From Haberlea rhodopensis (taxonomy: Eukaryota > Streptophyta > Magnoliopsida > Lamiales > Gesneriaceae): a stretch of DNA of 64,000 bases. Location of the stretch: contig CAJQUN010000451.1 in assembly GCA_907163345.1 (NCBI GenBank), positions 1 to 64,000 on the forward strand, read 5' to 3'. A model generated the notes under the pieces. That model searched no databases. It was not told the origin of the DNA and worked only from the letters and a program-made list of their open reading frames with translations. The position numbers and the translations under genes are program-made. Positions 1 through 10,908 of this stretch are shown piece by piece; position 1 is the first letter of the stretch, and each line of letters begins with the position of its first letter.

Positions 1-480
1 TGTTATCGCAGAAGATTGATGACTCAGCAGCTTGAATGCCATAGTCTTTGAGCTGATGTTGAACCCAGAGCAATTGAGCGCAACAGCTTCCAGCGGTGAG
101 ATATTCTGCCTCAGCTGTGATGTGGCAATTGATGTTTGCTTCTTGCTAAACCATGAAATCAATTTTCACCTAGAAATTGACAAGTTCCACTGGTGCTCTT
201 GCTATCGATCTTACACCCTGCATAGTCAGCGTCTGAATATCCAGTCAAATTTGAAATTAGAATCTTTGAGCAACAGAGGAGATCCTTTCAAGTATTTAAG
301 AATACGCTTCGCAGCAATGAAGTGGGATTGATTAGGATTAGGTTGAAATCTAGCACACGTGCACACGGAAAACATAATATCAGGCCGGCTCGCTGTAAGA
401 TATAACAGCGATCCGATCAGACCTCGATACGTTGTTACTCAACTGTCGTTCCCCCTCGTCTTTATCTAACTTGATTGATG
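1..480 (-). pseudogene. Copia-1 RNase H domain remnant
   Basis: The minus strand encodes the Ty1/copia RNase H signature. A TEAEY-like stretch is followed by a small-residue run with two cysteines (AGSCCAQLLW) and a CDN motif near base 1. Upstream lies a copia segment normally joining RT to RNase H. RNase H would degrade the RNA template during reverse transcription. The reading is broken by frame changes and the domain runs off the left edge, so its C-terminus and the 3' LTR cannot be seen. A near-identical domain occurs in copia-2 at 51600-52000. Confidence 0.8.
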
Positions 481-559
481 GACTCATCGGAGTTGAAGCA
501 GTTGAGCAAGTCTCCATACCAAACCTTTTAAGTAGCTCCTTAGTGTACTTGGTTTGATT

Positions 560-1340
560 AATGAAGATTCCATTATCGAGTTGTTTTACTTGTAGACCCA
601 GGATAAAGATAATTCTCCCATCATACTCATCTCAAACAGTTCTTGCATTAACTTAGAGAACTTCTCTCAAAGCTTGGGGTTATTGTTAATATCATCAACA
701 TATATTTGAACTAACAAATTATGTTCCCCCTTAATAAATTTAAATAAAGTTTTATCTATTGAACCGATCTGAAAATCATGATCCAGAAGAAATTGAGACA
801 GAGTGTCATACCAGGCTCTTGGAGCTTGTTTAAGTCCATATACTGCTTTATTCAATAAGTATACTTGATCTGGGAAACGAGTGATTATGAAATCTGGGCG
901 GTTATTCGATGCTAGACTTCCTCCTGAAGTTTGCCATTTAGAAATGCACTCTTTACGTCCATTTGATATACCTTGAAATATTTAAAAGCAGCACATGCAA
1001 TAAAGATTCGAATGGCTTCTAGTCTGGCAACTGGTGCAAAGGATTTATCAAAGTCGATTCCTTTCTTCTTGTCTGAAACTTGTGCAACCCAGTCTGGCCT
1101 TGTTCTGACTACTATGCCATTTGCATCTAGCTTGTTCAGAAGACCCATCCGGTTCCAATAACAGACTGATCACTTGGTCTGGGATTTAAACTCCGCACCT
1201 GATTCTGTTAAAATTGGTTGAGCTCTTCTTGCATAACCTCTATCCAGTTGTAGTCAGCTAGAGCTTCGTCAGTCTGCTTTGGTTCCAGATTAGATATGAA
1301 TGCAACGTGAGTGAATTCATCCATCATCTGTCCTCTGGTT
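560..1340 (-). pseudogene. Copia-1 reverse transcriptase remnant
   Basis: Minus-strand segments 912-1148 and 667-855 give successive parts of a Ty1/copia RT: a FAPVARLEAIR motif, then YQMDVKSAFLNG containing a catalytic Asp, then AVYGLKQAPRAWY, and finally the YVDD catalytic box near 705. The order and spacing match the family. The segments lie in different frames: one break is near 905 and another follows YVDD. This enzyme copied copia RNA into DNA inside virus-like particles. The YVDD box itself is preserved although the ORF is dead. Confidence 0.9.
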
Positions 1341-1677
1341 CATATAGGTGCAGATGGACTATCCAATCACGAGATCAGGTGGATGCCTCTTTGTCCAACG
1401 ATAGTTTGATTCAGCATTGGTCTTTCTATTGATATCCTTAGTATCGGATCAACGACATCAGCTCGATCTGGTATAAACTTCAGTGCCTTGATCCGTCTGT
1501 CTGATACTTCAGGTTCCGGTGGATTGTCTCTTGACCTGTTAAACTGCAATCTCATCATCACTGTTAGCTTCGAGATGGATATTTTCCATCCTGATTTTGA
1601 ATTAATTCTTTGTGGTTCTTAATATACAGTGATTCATCAAAAACTACATAAACCGACTCTTCTACAGTCAAGGTTGA
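1341..1677 (-). pseudogene. Copia-1 integrase-RT linker
   Basis: This stretch lies between the integrase C-terminal half and the RT. The minus strand has a short open segment (1367-1561) with no domain I recognise, which fits the poorly conserved linker of copia polyproteins. It is included because it is contiguous with the same element. No independent gene is seen in it. Confidence 0.5.
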
Positions 1678-2016
1678 TTATTGATAACACGAAATGCTTT
1701 TACTAACAGATGAATATCCTAAGAATATTCCATTATCTGACTTAGCTTTGAATGCAGTAAGATGATTCTTACCATTGTTATGGACGTAACATTTGCAGCC
1801 GAAATACATGAAAGTAGAGATAGTCGCTCGGTTACCTGTTACTTCATATGGTGTTAAGTTTAACTTCTTGTTAATCATAGACTGGTTCTGTGTATAGCAT
1901 GCAGTATTGATAGCCTCTGCCCAGAACTTTTGAGATATACCAGAATCAGCAACCATTGTCCGTGCTGCTTCGTTAAGCATTCTGTTCCGTCGTTCTGCAA
2001 ACACCATTTTGTTGAG
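1678..2016 (-). pseudogene. Copia-1 integrase, C-terminal half
   Basis: The minus-strand ORF starting at 2007 begins within the conserved ERRNRxL region of copia integrase. It continues through AARTMVADSG, KFWAEAINTACY and FGCKCYVH, the usual order after the catalytic core. The matching N-terminal half is at 13754-14040. The conserved TPQQNG segment between them is split by the Athila element, with the duplicated TTGAG at 2012-2016 and 13749-13753. A one-base insertion just inside this half shifts the frame relative to the other half. Confidence 0.92.
2012..2016. repeat. Target site duplication (left) of the Athila element
   Basis: TTGAG directly precedes the TGATAAG start of the 5' LTR. The same five bases follow the AATCA end of the 3' LTR at 13749-13753. 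A 5-bp duplication is the normal size for Ty3/gypsy integrases. Confidence 0.95.
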
Positions 2017-3517
2017 TGATAAGTGTGAATTTTACACTTATTTTGCTATGTTTTTGTATTGATTTTCGTATTGATTCCTGGATGATTTTACGCCTTTTGA
2101 TATATTTTGTGTATTTCAGGAATCTAAGTCCAAGAGGATAAAAGTAGAGGAAATAAGCTAATATGTTGAAAAAGGAGCAAACCGAGCGAAGACGTGAGAA
2201 AATGGACTGAAATCACGAAGTTATTAATTTTATACAGCTCGTGATCGATCGGCAACAATATCGCGAGCGATCGCCAAGCTATAAAATGGATGCTGGACAG
2301 AATACATTGGCGATCGATCGGCAAGAACTCGCGATCGATCGCCAATATACAGTGAAGACTCGCGATCGATCGGCAGGGAACGAAGATCGATCGCGGAAAT
2401 GTTTAATTTGGTTATCACGTCCAGTAGAGATTGAAGATCGATCGGCGTGGGAACGAAGATCGATCGCCGCGAAGAATTTTTGGAAAAAAAAAGACTTTCC
2501 ATGTTTGGTTCAAGGGGGACTCCTTCCACTTATTGATACCCTATATATCAGACCTAGGGACGAATTTTGAAGGACTTTTGCAACATTTTCAAAAACCTAG
2601 CAGCCACTCCTCCATCCAAAGAAAGACCACAAATCATTGAAGAGCAAGAGCAACGCAAGGAACGAAAGAGCGGAGCGACGCACGGAGCGACATCCTCGTT
2701 ATCTTAGTATTTCTGAACTTGATTATTTTTTATTTCAGATTGTGATGTTAAATTTGTTTAAAGACATGTTTTTGCATTATAATTTGATTATGGTTGTTGG
2801 CTAAGATATTTGTCAAGACATAGGGCATCCCATGTTTGAACCCTTGAGTTAATTAACGGTTTTGATTTAATTTCTATGATCTTTGCGCATAATTTATGTT
2901 TTTAATGCTTGTAAAAGATTAGCTACCTTTTGCATGATATTTATATCGTAATTGAATTGACCATAGGAGATTACGATACGACGTAGTAAATTAGGCCGTG
3001 GATTTTAGGTTGAGACGGACCAAGTAAAATCTAGCACACGTGTGATAGCAATAGATTTACCAAAATTGAAGGCTAGTAGTTTTCACGAAGTGTTTTTCGG
3101 TATTAATCATTCAATAAAGACACGGGAGTGGTTTATTGTAGATTAATGCTAGACTTGTTATAACCGGACGAAGGTATAACGAATGAAATAGGAAAACTCT
3201 TCACCCTAGAACATAGAACATTGAATCTTAATTAATAGACAACTTTTGGGGGATTACATGGGTGAATCGACGTCTTGATAATTCGTTTATAATTTCTCTT
3301 CAATTATCCATCACTGCTGTTTAGGTTAACTTTTATGCTTAAGTCAATTTAGTTTGATAATCATTCAATAGGTTAAATATAGTAATTCTAATCGAACGTG
3401 GTAATTACTACTAGTCCCTGTGGGTACGACACTCCTTACTTTACTAAAACTTGACACCGTGCACTTGCGGTATAGAATCGCTACATTGGAAATAACTGTT
3501 TAAAAAAATAGCGATCA
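2017..3517 (+). repeat. Athila 5' LTR (1501 bp)
   Basis: It starts TGATAAGTGTG and ends ATCA, matching 12231-13748 almost base for base. A TATA-like CTATATATC at about 2540-2550 probably marks the U3 promoter. U3 holds four pairs of the palindrome GATCGATC or a one-base variant, starting at 2243/2265, 2312/2333, 2364/2385 and 2436/2458. Open frames across this part, with repeated AIDRQ-like peptides, are only translations of these DNA repeats. Confidence 0.95.
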
Positions 3518-3523
3518 AGTTTT

Positions 3524-3542
3524 TGGCGCCGTTGCCGGGGAC
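3524..3542 (+). other. Athila primer binding site (tRNA-Asp type)
   Basis: TGGCGCCGTTGCCGGGGAC lies six bases after the LTR end. It is complementary to the 3' end of plant tRNA-Asp, the usual primer of Athila/Tat elements, which would start minus-strand DNA synthesis. Confidence 0.9.
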
Positions 3543-3686
3543 TAGTTTAAGTAATATCATAGGAGATTAGTTGACTATAATTTAGCCATATTTCTTTTAT
3601 ATTTACTTTTATTGCGGTTTTACACGATTTCACTACAGTTGTTCCTTCGTTGTGTTGAATTTTGGAGGGAGTTGTCTTTGTAGTGC

Positions 3687-4640
3687 ATGCTACGAAGTGA
3701 CAGACCTATATTAAAGCCACTTGACTTAGAGATTGAACGAACTTGCAGAAGACTTCGGAAAGAAACTAGAGAGATGGCCGAGAATAATCGAGGGAATGGT
3801 GGACAACACAACGATGAAGTGCCAATTATAAGATCTATGATGGACTATGCACAACCATCTTTTCAAGGCACCATGTCTAGCATCACTAGACCAAGGATTC
3901 AGGCTAATAACTTCGAGATCAAGCCTGCCATAATTCAAATGATTCAACATTCTGTGCAATTTGGAGGATCGCCTACTGATAATCCTAATGCTCATATCTC
4001 CAACTTTTTGGAGATATGCGACACGCTCAAGCACAATGACGTCACTGACAACGCCATCAGGTTACGACTCTTTCCCTTTTCTTTAAATGATAAAGCTAAG
4101 AGCTGGTTGAATTCATTACCTGCAGGGTCGATCACTACTTGGGAGGGGATGGCTCAAGCCTTCCTATCAAAATACTTTCCCCCTTCCAAGACAGCTAAGA
4201 TGGGCAATGCTATCACTACATTCGTGCAGCATGATCTGGAGACTCTATATGAAGCTTGGGAGCGCTTCAAGGATCTACTTCGAAGATGCTCACATCATAG
4301 CCTTCCGATTTGGCTTCAGGTACAAACATTTTACAATGGGTTATTTTCTGCTAATAGATCCACGATTGATGCAGCAGTAGGAGGTACCATTATGAGAAAG
4401 TCACCGAGGAAGCTTACACGCTCTTGGAAGAGATGTCATCCAAAAGTTACCAGTGGCATTCTGAGAGGAATGTGCCAAAGCGACCAATTGAGATGCATCA
4501 AGTGGATGAAGTGACATCAATACAAGCTCAATTGGAGGCTTCGGACAAGAAGATGGACAGTTTGAGCATGACAGCCATGCAATCTCAAGTGATCACGTGC
4601 GATTTATGTGGAGGCAACCATCCAAGCACGGAATGTTAGG
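3687..4640 (+). pseudogene. Athila gag, N-terminal and capsid part
   Basis: The frame opens at 3687 with a leader containing LDLEIERT and then MAENN, typical of Athila gag. The capsid region follows: FGGSPTDNPNAHISNFLEIC, then RLRLFPFSLNDKAKSWL, then TTWEGMAQAFLSKYFPPSKT, then YEAWERFKDLLRRC and QTFYNGL. A frameshift near 4420 moves the reading to the next frame (4424-4639). That frame ends with a short cysteine motif (CDLCGGNHPSTEC) and a TAG at 4637-4639 where the family normally reads through. Gag forms the virus-like particle that packages element RNA. Confidence 0.92.
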
Positions 4641-5412
4641 CAGGTAATCCTTTTATGCAATCTAATGAACAAGCAAATTTTGTAGGAAATAGATCACCAC
4701 AGGGTAACTCAAACTCCAACAACTATAACCAACCGTGGAGGAATCATCCGAACTTCTCTTGGTCCAACCAAAAGAATGTTTTGAATCCACAACCTCCACC
4801 GGGTTATCCACCAAAGTCGGGTATGGAAGAGTTGCTCACTAAGTTCATGACGATGACGGAGAATAGGATGCAAAGTCAAGATGCATCAATTAAGAACTTG
4901 GAAACTCAAATGGGGCAAATGGCAAATATGTTAGCGGGAAGAGCACCAGGAAGCTTACCGAGTGATACGGAAAAGAACCCCCGAGAGCAAGCCAAGGCGA
5001 TTTCATTGAGGAGTGGAAAAGAAATTGGATCACAGACTGAATATCGGGACGATGAGCACGTAGTTGAGTTGGAAGGTGAGAATGACATTCAGACACGTGA
5101 AAATGGTAAGTCTACTACTACCACTACACCTATCGCACCACCCAAGAAGGTACAAATCCCTCCCCCATTTCCTGCTGCATTAAAAAGGGCAAAGGTAGAT
5201 GCTAGTTTTACTAAATTCTTAGAAATTTTTAAGAAATTACAAATAAATATTCCATTTGCTGATGCTTTACTTCAAATGCCTAGATACGCTAAGTTTTTGA
5301 AAGATATTTTGTCGAATAAGAGGAAATTGGGTGAGCATGAGACGATTAAGTTAACTGAGGAGTGTTCTGCAGCTGTCCAAAACAAACTGCCTCCTAAGTT
5401 GAAAGATCCATG
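4641..5412 (+). pseudogene. Athila gag C-terminal / gag-protease linker
   Basis: After the premature stop the frame continues from 4655 for about 250 residues. It has an Asn/Gln/Pro-rich stretch, a coiled-coil-like segment (about 4830-4930, TEN..MQSQDASIKNLETQMGQMA), AISLRSGKEI, a proline tract (QIPPPFP), and KFLEIFKKLQINIPFADAL. All are standard Athila landmarks before the protease. A frameshift near 5412 separates it from the protease. Confidence 0.88.
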
Positions 5413-6060
5413 GAGTTTTCTATACCTTGCACAATTGGGTCTATTTCATTTACAAAATCTTTATGTGATTTAGGTACAAGTATTAATCTTATGCCTTTGT
5501 CAATTTTCAGGAAGTTGGGACTTGGTGAGCCAAAACCGACCACAGTTTCTTTACAATTGGCAGATAGGTCTGTGACATACCCACGAGGAATCATAGAGGA
5601 TGTCCTAGGGAAGGTCGATAATTCATCTTCCCGGCAGATTTCCTTGTGTTGGATATGGAAGAAGATGCGGACACACCACTGATCTTGGGAAGACCATTCC
5701 TCGCTACTGGAAATGCACTTATAAATGTCCAACAAGGGAAGTTGATCCTCCGTGTAGGGGATGATCAAGTCACTTTCAACATTTTTAAAGCTTTAAAACA
5801 CCCACATGATGAGCATATGTGTTTTAGTGTTGATATTATTGGTGTGTTATCTGCTAATGTGTTTAAGGGAACACACAAGGATGAATTGGAAGCATGCTTG
5901 GTAGAGGACATTGAAAAGCTGGACGAGACCGTCGAGTTGAAAGAGACTGTAGTTTATTTGAACGCCAATATTCCCCATAATAGGCGTGTGCGGAACAACT
6001 TAGGCGAGTTGGGAAAGAGGGAGATGAAGCCACAAAAGCCTTCCATTGAAGAACCACCAA
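5410..6060 (+). pseudogene. Athila aspartic protease
   Basis: The active-site region reads CDLGTSINLMPLSIF. The usual Asp-Ser/Thr-Gly triad is replaced by Asp-Leu-Gly, as is common in Athila elements. It is followed by LADRSVTYPRG and, after a frameshift near 5640, by LILGRPFLATGNALI, the second conserved protease motif. Protease would cleave the Gag-Pol polyprotein. The break between the two halves inactivates it. Confidence 0.88.
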
Positions 6061-7000
6061 CTCTTGAACTCAAAACCCTCCCTCCTCATCTCAAGTATGT
6101 TTATTTAGATTTTAATGAGCCATTGCCTGTAATTGTCTCTTCATCTTTAACAGGTATAAACGAAGACAAACTACTTAGGATTTTGAGGGAGCATAAGAAA
6201 GCATTCCGATGGAAAGTAGCGGGCATAAGAGGGATAAGCCCATCAACATGTATGCATAAGATCTTGATGGAGGATGCCTACAAACCCGTGGTTCAACCAC
6301 AACGCCGGTTAAATCCAAAGATGCAAGAAGTGGTAAAGGTTGAGGTCATCAAACTGCTGGATGCAGGTATTATCTATCCCATTTTTGATAGTGCATGGGT
6401 TAGTCCTGTGCAATGTGTACCCAAGAAAGGAGGTACGACTGTAGTTAAAAATGAGAACAATGAATTGATCCCTACTAGAACAGTCACAGGTTGGCGGGTC
6501 TGCATTGATTATAGAAAGTTAAATGACGCCACCTGTAAAGACCATTTTCCCCTCCCATTCATTGACCAAATGATAGAGCGTCTATGAGGGTATGATTTCT
6601 ATTGTTTTCTAGATGGCTATTCTGGGTATAATCAAATAGCTATTGCACATGAGGACCAAGAGAAGATTACCTTCACTTGTCCTTATGGTACGTTTGCATT
6701 TAGGAGAATGACATTTGGATTGTGTAATGGGCCTGCAACTTTTCAAAGATGTATGATGTCTATTTTTCATGATATGGTTGAAAATTTCTTAGAGGTCTTT
6801 ATGGATGACTTTTCTGTCTTTGGGATTCTTTTGATTCTTGCTTAAATAATCTTGACTTAGTATTAACAAGGTGTGAAGAGAATTTGATACTAAATTGGGA
6901 GAAATGTCACTTCATGGTACAGGAGGGAATAATCTTGGGACACAAAATATCCCACGATGGTATGGAGGTGGACCGAGCAAAGATCCAGGTGATACAGGAA
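6061..7000 (+). pseudogene. Athila reverse transcriptase
   Basis: Motifs in order: PQRRLNPKMQEVVKVEV, LLDAGIIYPI, SAWVSPVQCVPKKGG, TGWRVCIDYRKLN, then a TGA at 6585-6587, then FLDGYSGYNQI, FRRMTFGLCNGPATFQRCM and FMDDFSVFG. FMDD is the catalytic box and is intact. A frameshift follows it near 6825, and the thumb region resumes at 6884 (NWEKCHFMV, GIILGHKIS). Two lesions therefore make this RT inactive. Confidence 0.93.
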
Positions 7001-7640
7001 CTACCTCCACCAGTATTAGTGAAGGAGGTTCGAAGCTTCCTAGGCCATGCAGGCTTTTATAGGAGATTTATTAAAGATTTTTCAAAAATTTCGAAACCAC
7101 TCTCTCATTTATTGACTAAAGATGCACCTTTTGATTTTAATCCTGATTGTGTGCAGGCTTTCGAGACATTGAAGGAGAAGTTAATAACAGCACCTGTGTT
7201 GGTAGCACCGGATTGGGATGCCATTTGAGTTGATGTGTGATGCTAGTGACACAGCTGTCGGTGCAGTATTGAGACAAAGACGGAATAAGGTATTTCATAC
7301 TATTTACTATGCTAGTAGAACTTTAAATGAGGCACAACAAAACTATGCCACCACTGAGAAAGAACTTCTAGCAGTAGTATTTGCGTTTGATAAATTTCAC
7401 TCTTATATCTGTCTATCAAAAGTAATTGTGTACACTGATCACTCAGCACTTAAATAATCTTCTTGCTAAAAAAGACGCTAAACCACGTTTAATCCGATGG
7501 ATTCTCCTATTGCAAGAATTTGATTTAGAAATTAAAACCACGCTAAATCAATGAAAAATTTCCTGATGAACAGCTTTTCCAAGTTCTTGCACTACCTTGG
7601 TATGCCGATTTTGCAAATTATCTGGCTAGTGGTATCCTCC
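7001..7640 (+). pseudogene. Athila RNase H
   Basis: The connection (VRSFLGHAGFYRRFIKDFSKI) leads into RNase H: FELMCDASDTAVGAVLRQR, YYASRTLNEAQQNYATTEKELLAVVFA and VYTDHSALK. The catalytic Asp, Glu and Asp positions can be seen in the DAS, EKE and TDHSA motifs. A frameshift lies near 7215, a stop near 7455, and reading is lost between about 7460 and 7640, where a WLLRLQEFD-like segment is broken up. Confidence 0.9.
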
Positions 7641-7645
7641 CACAA

Positions 7646-8858
7646 ATGACCTTCTATCAGAAGAAGAAATTCTTATCTGATGTTAAACACTACACGTGGG
7701 AGGACCCATTGTTGTTTAAGGTTTATGCAGGCAACATGACCAGGAGGTGTGTACCGGAGGAGGAGATGGCATCTATTATGAGCCACTGTCATGACCGAGA
7801 GGTAGGGGGACACATGGGTCCAACAAAAACTGTTGCCAAGGTACTTGAATCGGGTTTTTACTGGCCTACCTTGTTTAAAGATGCATACAGGTATGCATCC
7901 ACTTGTGATAAATGCCAAAGAACGGGCAACATTTCTAGGAGACATGAAATGCCTTTAAACAACATTCTTGAATGCGATTTATTTGATGTTTGGGGCATAG
8001 ATTTTATGGGACCATTTCCAGTTTCATGTTCTAATTATTACATACTTGTCGCTGTGGACTACGTTTCAAAATGGGTTGAGTCTGAAGCTTCACGCACTAA
8101 TGATGCTAGAGTGGTGGTAAATTTTTTGAAAAAGAACATTTTTACTCGATTTGGCACTCTTCGAGCAATCATTAGTGACGGTGGGTCACACTTTTGCAAT
8201 AAACTCTTTGAAAAACTTTTGAGCAAATATGGTGTCACCCACAAGGTTGCAACACCTTACCACCCACAAACATGTGGACAAGTAGAAGTTTCTAATAGAG
8301 AAGGGAAACGGATTTTGGAAAAATCGGTCAATACGTCTAGAAAAGATTGGTCCTTGAGGTTAGATGATGCTTTATGGGCATATAGGACTGCATTTAAAAC
8401 ACCTATTGGTACATCACCATATAGGTTCGTTTTTGGGAAAGCATGTCATCTTCCTGTCGAGCTAGAACACAAGGCATTTTGGGCAATAAAAATTCTAACT
8501 GTTGTAGGTGAAAAACGTCTCCTACACTTAAATGAAATGGATGAGTTTAGAAACCAAGCTTATGAGAATGCCAAGATCTATAAAGACAAAACAAAAAAAT
8601 GGCATGATGCAAAGCTCAGCCAGCTTGATTTTCAAAGAAGAGGATTTGGTCTTACTTTTTAACTCCAGATTGAGATTCTTTCCAGGTAAGTTGAAGTCTC
8701 GATGGCAAGGACCATTCACTATCACAAGGGTATTTCCATCCGGAGCGATCGAGATCAATGATCCAACAAAAGTCACCTTCACAGTCAATGGACAGCGGCT
8801 GAAGCACTATCATGGACATGATTTCAGTCCGCCTACTGTTGTCCATTTTGACTCTTAA
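7646..8858 (+). pseudogene. Athila integrase
   Basis: An HHCC zinc finger (SHCHDREVGGH ... STCDKCQ) precedes the catalytic core. The DDE residues lie in GIDFMGPF (codon about 118), IISDGGSHF (about 177) and GQVEVSNRE (about 213), keeping the D-D-35-E spacing. The C-terminal region includes LWAYRTAFKTPIGTSPYRFVFG and, after a frameshift near 8630, SRWQGPFTITRVFPSGAIEI, running to a stop at 8856-8858. The core could be intact but the C-terminal domain is out of frame. Integrase made the TTGAG duplication seen at the element ends. Confidence 0.93.
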
Positions 8859-9747
8859 ATCGATTTGGTAATAAGGCTAGCTTGGGACTATAAATTAAGA
8901 ACACCATGTTTTCTCCATTTTCCTTCGTTTTAATTTTTTAGTTAGAATTTGTTTTGTTTGAAATTTTGTTTCAAGGATTGACTCCGTGCGTCAATTTTGC
9001 AGAGTGGATGGAGAAGAGCGAATCCCGAGAGGAAAAGTGTTGATCTAAAAAAAAAAAATTCGGGCAGTGTATTTTGGCGATCGATCGCCATACAATCGCG
9101 ATCGATCGCCAAGTCCCGAGAAGAAAAACAAAAAATTTTTACATTGGCGATCGATCGGCAAGAACTCGCTATCGATCGCCCAATTTCAGAAAACTCTCGC
9201 GATCGATCGGCAAACATCCGCGATCGATCACGAGGCCATAAGTTTTGTTTTTTTAATATCAGATTCAACATTTTTCACACATTACACACACTAAAAAAAT
9301 GAACCTCCCCAAAATTCCCCAATTTTCCTCAACTCATTCTCAATCCATCTTCAATCCTTCATTTTTCTTCAAAATTTTTGAAAGATATCTTCAATTCTAA
9401 CACCAAGCCTCAATCTTTCACAGGAATTAGCAAGGGAAAAGGAGTTTTGAGCACCCTCCACTCCAATTTGAAGCTATGGAAAGCTAAGGACTATCAATAA
9501 CAAATTTTTGAAATTTTTTTGAGATAGTTTAGCTTTGATATACATGGTCCATTAATTGATTGTCAATTAAGTGTTGGGGTGTGAAGTTATTTAGATTTTG
9601 AATTGTGAATTGGTGAAGTTGGAATTGTATGGTATTGTTAAGTTTGGGGGAGAATTGAAGAACTTCCTAGTGATTATTGTGTGGTTGGGTTAGTAGCTTA
9701 ACTTGGATTGTTGGTTGGTAGTGGTGTTGGTAACTTTGATTCTAGGG
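8859..9747 (+). other. Athila non-coding spacer between pol and the 3' ORF
   Basis: No coding signal is seen. The stretch holds the GATCGATC cluster (9074-9235), then AT-rich sequence with polypyrimidine tracts (about 9300-9420), then G/T-rich sequence leading to the next ORF. In Athila-like elements this interval is where a spliced RNA for the 3' ORF may be processed. I cannot identify the splice sites. Confidence 0.7.
9074..9235. repeat. Three paired GATCGATC palindromes in the Athila interior
   Basis: Cores start at 9079/9100, 9149/9170 and 9201/9222, each pair exactly 21 bp apart. In the first pair the arms 9074-9088 and 9098-9112 are perfect 15-base inverted repeats (TTGGCGATCGATCGC and its complement) around a 9-base loop. 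The cluster is separate from the similar ones in the two LTRs and has different spacer sequence. Confidence 0.95.
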
Positions 9748-10908
9748 ATGACAACGAAGCGCAAGCAAAAACAGGCAGTTCCCGCTCCTGAGGAGTTTGA
9801 CTCCTACAAGTTCATAATTAATGAAGCTGCAAAGTTTTATGCGGTATACCGGAAGAGGAATTTGATACGGGAACGGGGAATGGACACGAGCAAGCTCGGC
9901 TTTGCTGTGATCCAAGAGGCACTCCGGCGAGAGTGGTATACTTTTGTTCGCCAACCACAAGATGCAGTGCTTTCTTTAGTCCAGGAGTTCTACTCCAACC
10001 TCCGGGCACAACACCGAATTGAAGCCAACGTTGTCTCTGTACGGCAACAACCAGTTCTCTTTGATTCACAGGCTATCAATGCGCTATATAACATGCCAAA
10101 CATTCCGGAGGATGACTATACCATATATTGCCGGAATCACATTGACTTGGATGCTATTTTGTCAACCATATGTGTAGAGGGAACTCAGTGGCGACTGAAC
10201 GCCGACGAAAAGCCATAGCTTGTACTGATATCGGATCTGAAGGAGGAGCCCAAGGCTTGGTTTCCATTTATAGTAGCTGGGGTCATGCCATCGACTCACA
10301 CATCGGAAGTCACAAAGGACCGAGCTATACTGGTATATGCCATAGTTACCGGACTCACGATAAATCTCGGACGTCTTGTCGAGGCAGCCATCCGGAACTA
10401 CACTCGCGGCCCTCCCACTTCTGGTATGCCATGCCCCTCCACGATCACCTCTTTGTGCAAGCATGCGGAAGTTGTCTGGGACTCCGCAGAAGAGGCCATT
10501 CCAGCGAAGGCATCACTCGTGGTCGATCATCCTGCACCAGCCACAGTCAGACGAATGGCACAACCACGACCTAGCAGCAGCCACCTTCCTGGACCATCAT
10601 CATCTGCTGCTACAGTGCCTACTTCAATTACGATGGAATCCCTGCATCATGAGTTGCAGGAGATACGACATGAACAAAGGGAACTCCGATGGGGCCACCA
10701 GCAATTATATCAGCAAAACATGGAGTTCTTGCAGTATCAAGCTGCATGGAACTCTGCTTTGGCACAAGGATTCCCTAACATTCCGTTCCCACCCCAGCCT
10801 ACAGTACAACCATACCAGCCATACCAGCCGTACCAGCAACACAAGCCACAGGAACCATACTACCCAGACCCACCACCGGAGCGGGACGATGAGGACGATG
10901 ATCACTGA
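9748..10908 (+). pseudogene. Athila 3' ORF (envelope-like position; plant transposon protein domain)
   Basis: The frame starts at 9748 (MTTKRKQ) and contains the features of the putative plant transposon protein domain found after pol in Athila-type elements. These are a basic N-terminus, a SYKFIINEAAKFY segment, LVQEFYSNL, VSVRQQPVLFDSQAINALYNMP, and after a break a DRAILVYAIVTGLTINLGRLV stretch. The frame stops at 10216-10218 and continues in another frame from about 10285. The second part ends in a coiled-coil-like segment (LHHELQEIRHEQRELRWGHQQL), repeated PYQPYQ units and an acidic tail. Function is unknown. Its position invites the envelope comparison, but I see no clear transmembrane pair. 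Confidence 0.75.

Noticed and set aside
2230..2570. Open frames with repeated AIDRQ / DRSR peptides in both LTRs and near 9000-9300
   Set aside because: They are six-frame translations of the GATCGATC DNA repeats. They exist in several frames and on both strands, and lie in LTR U3 or spacer sequence.
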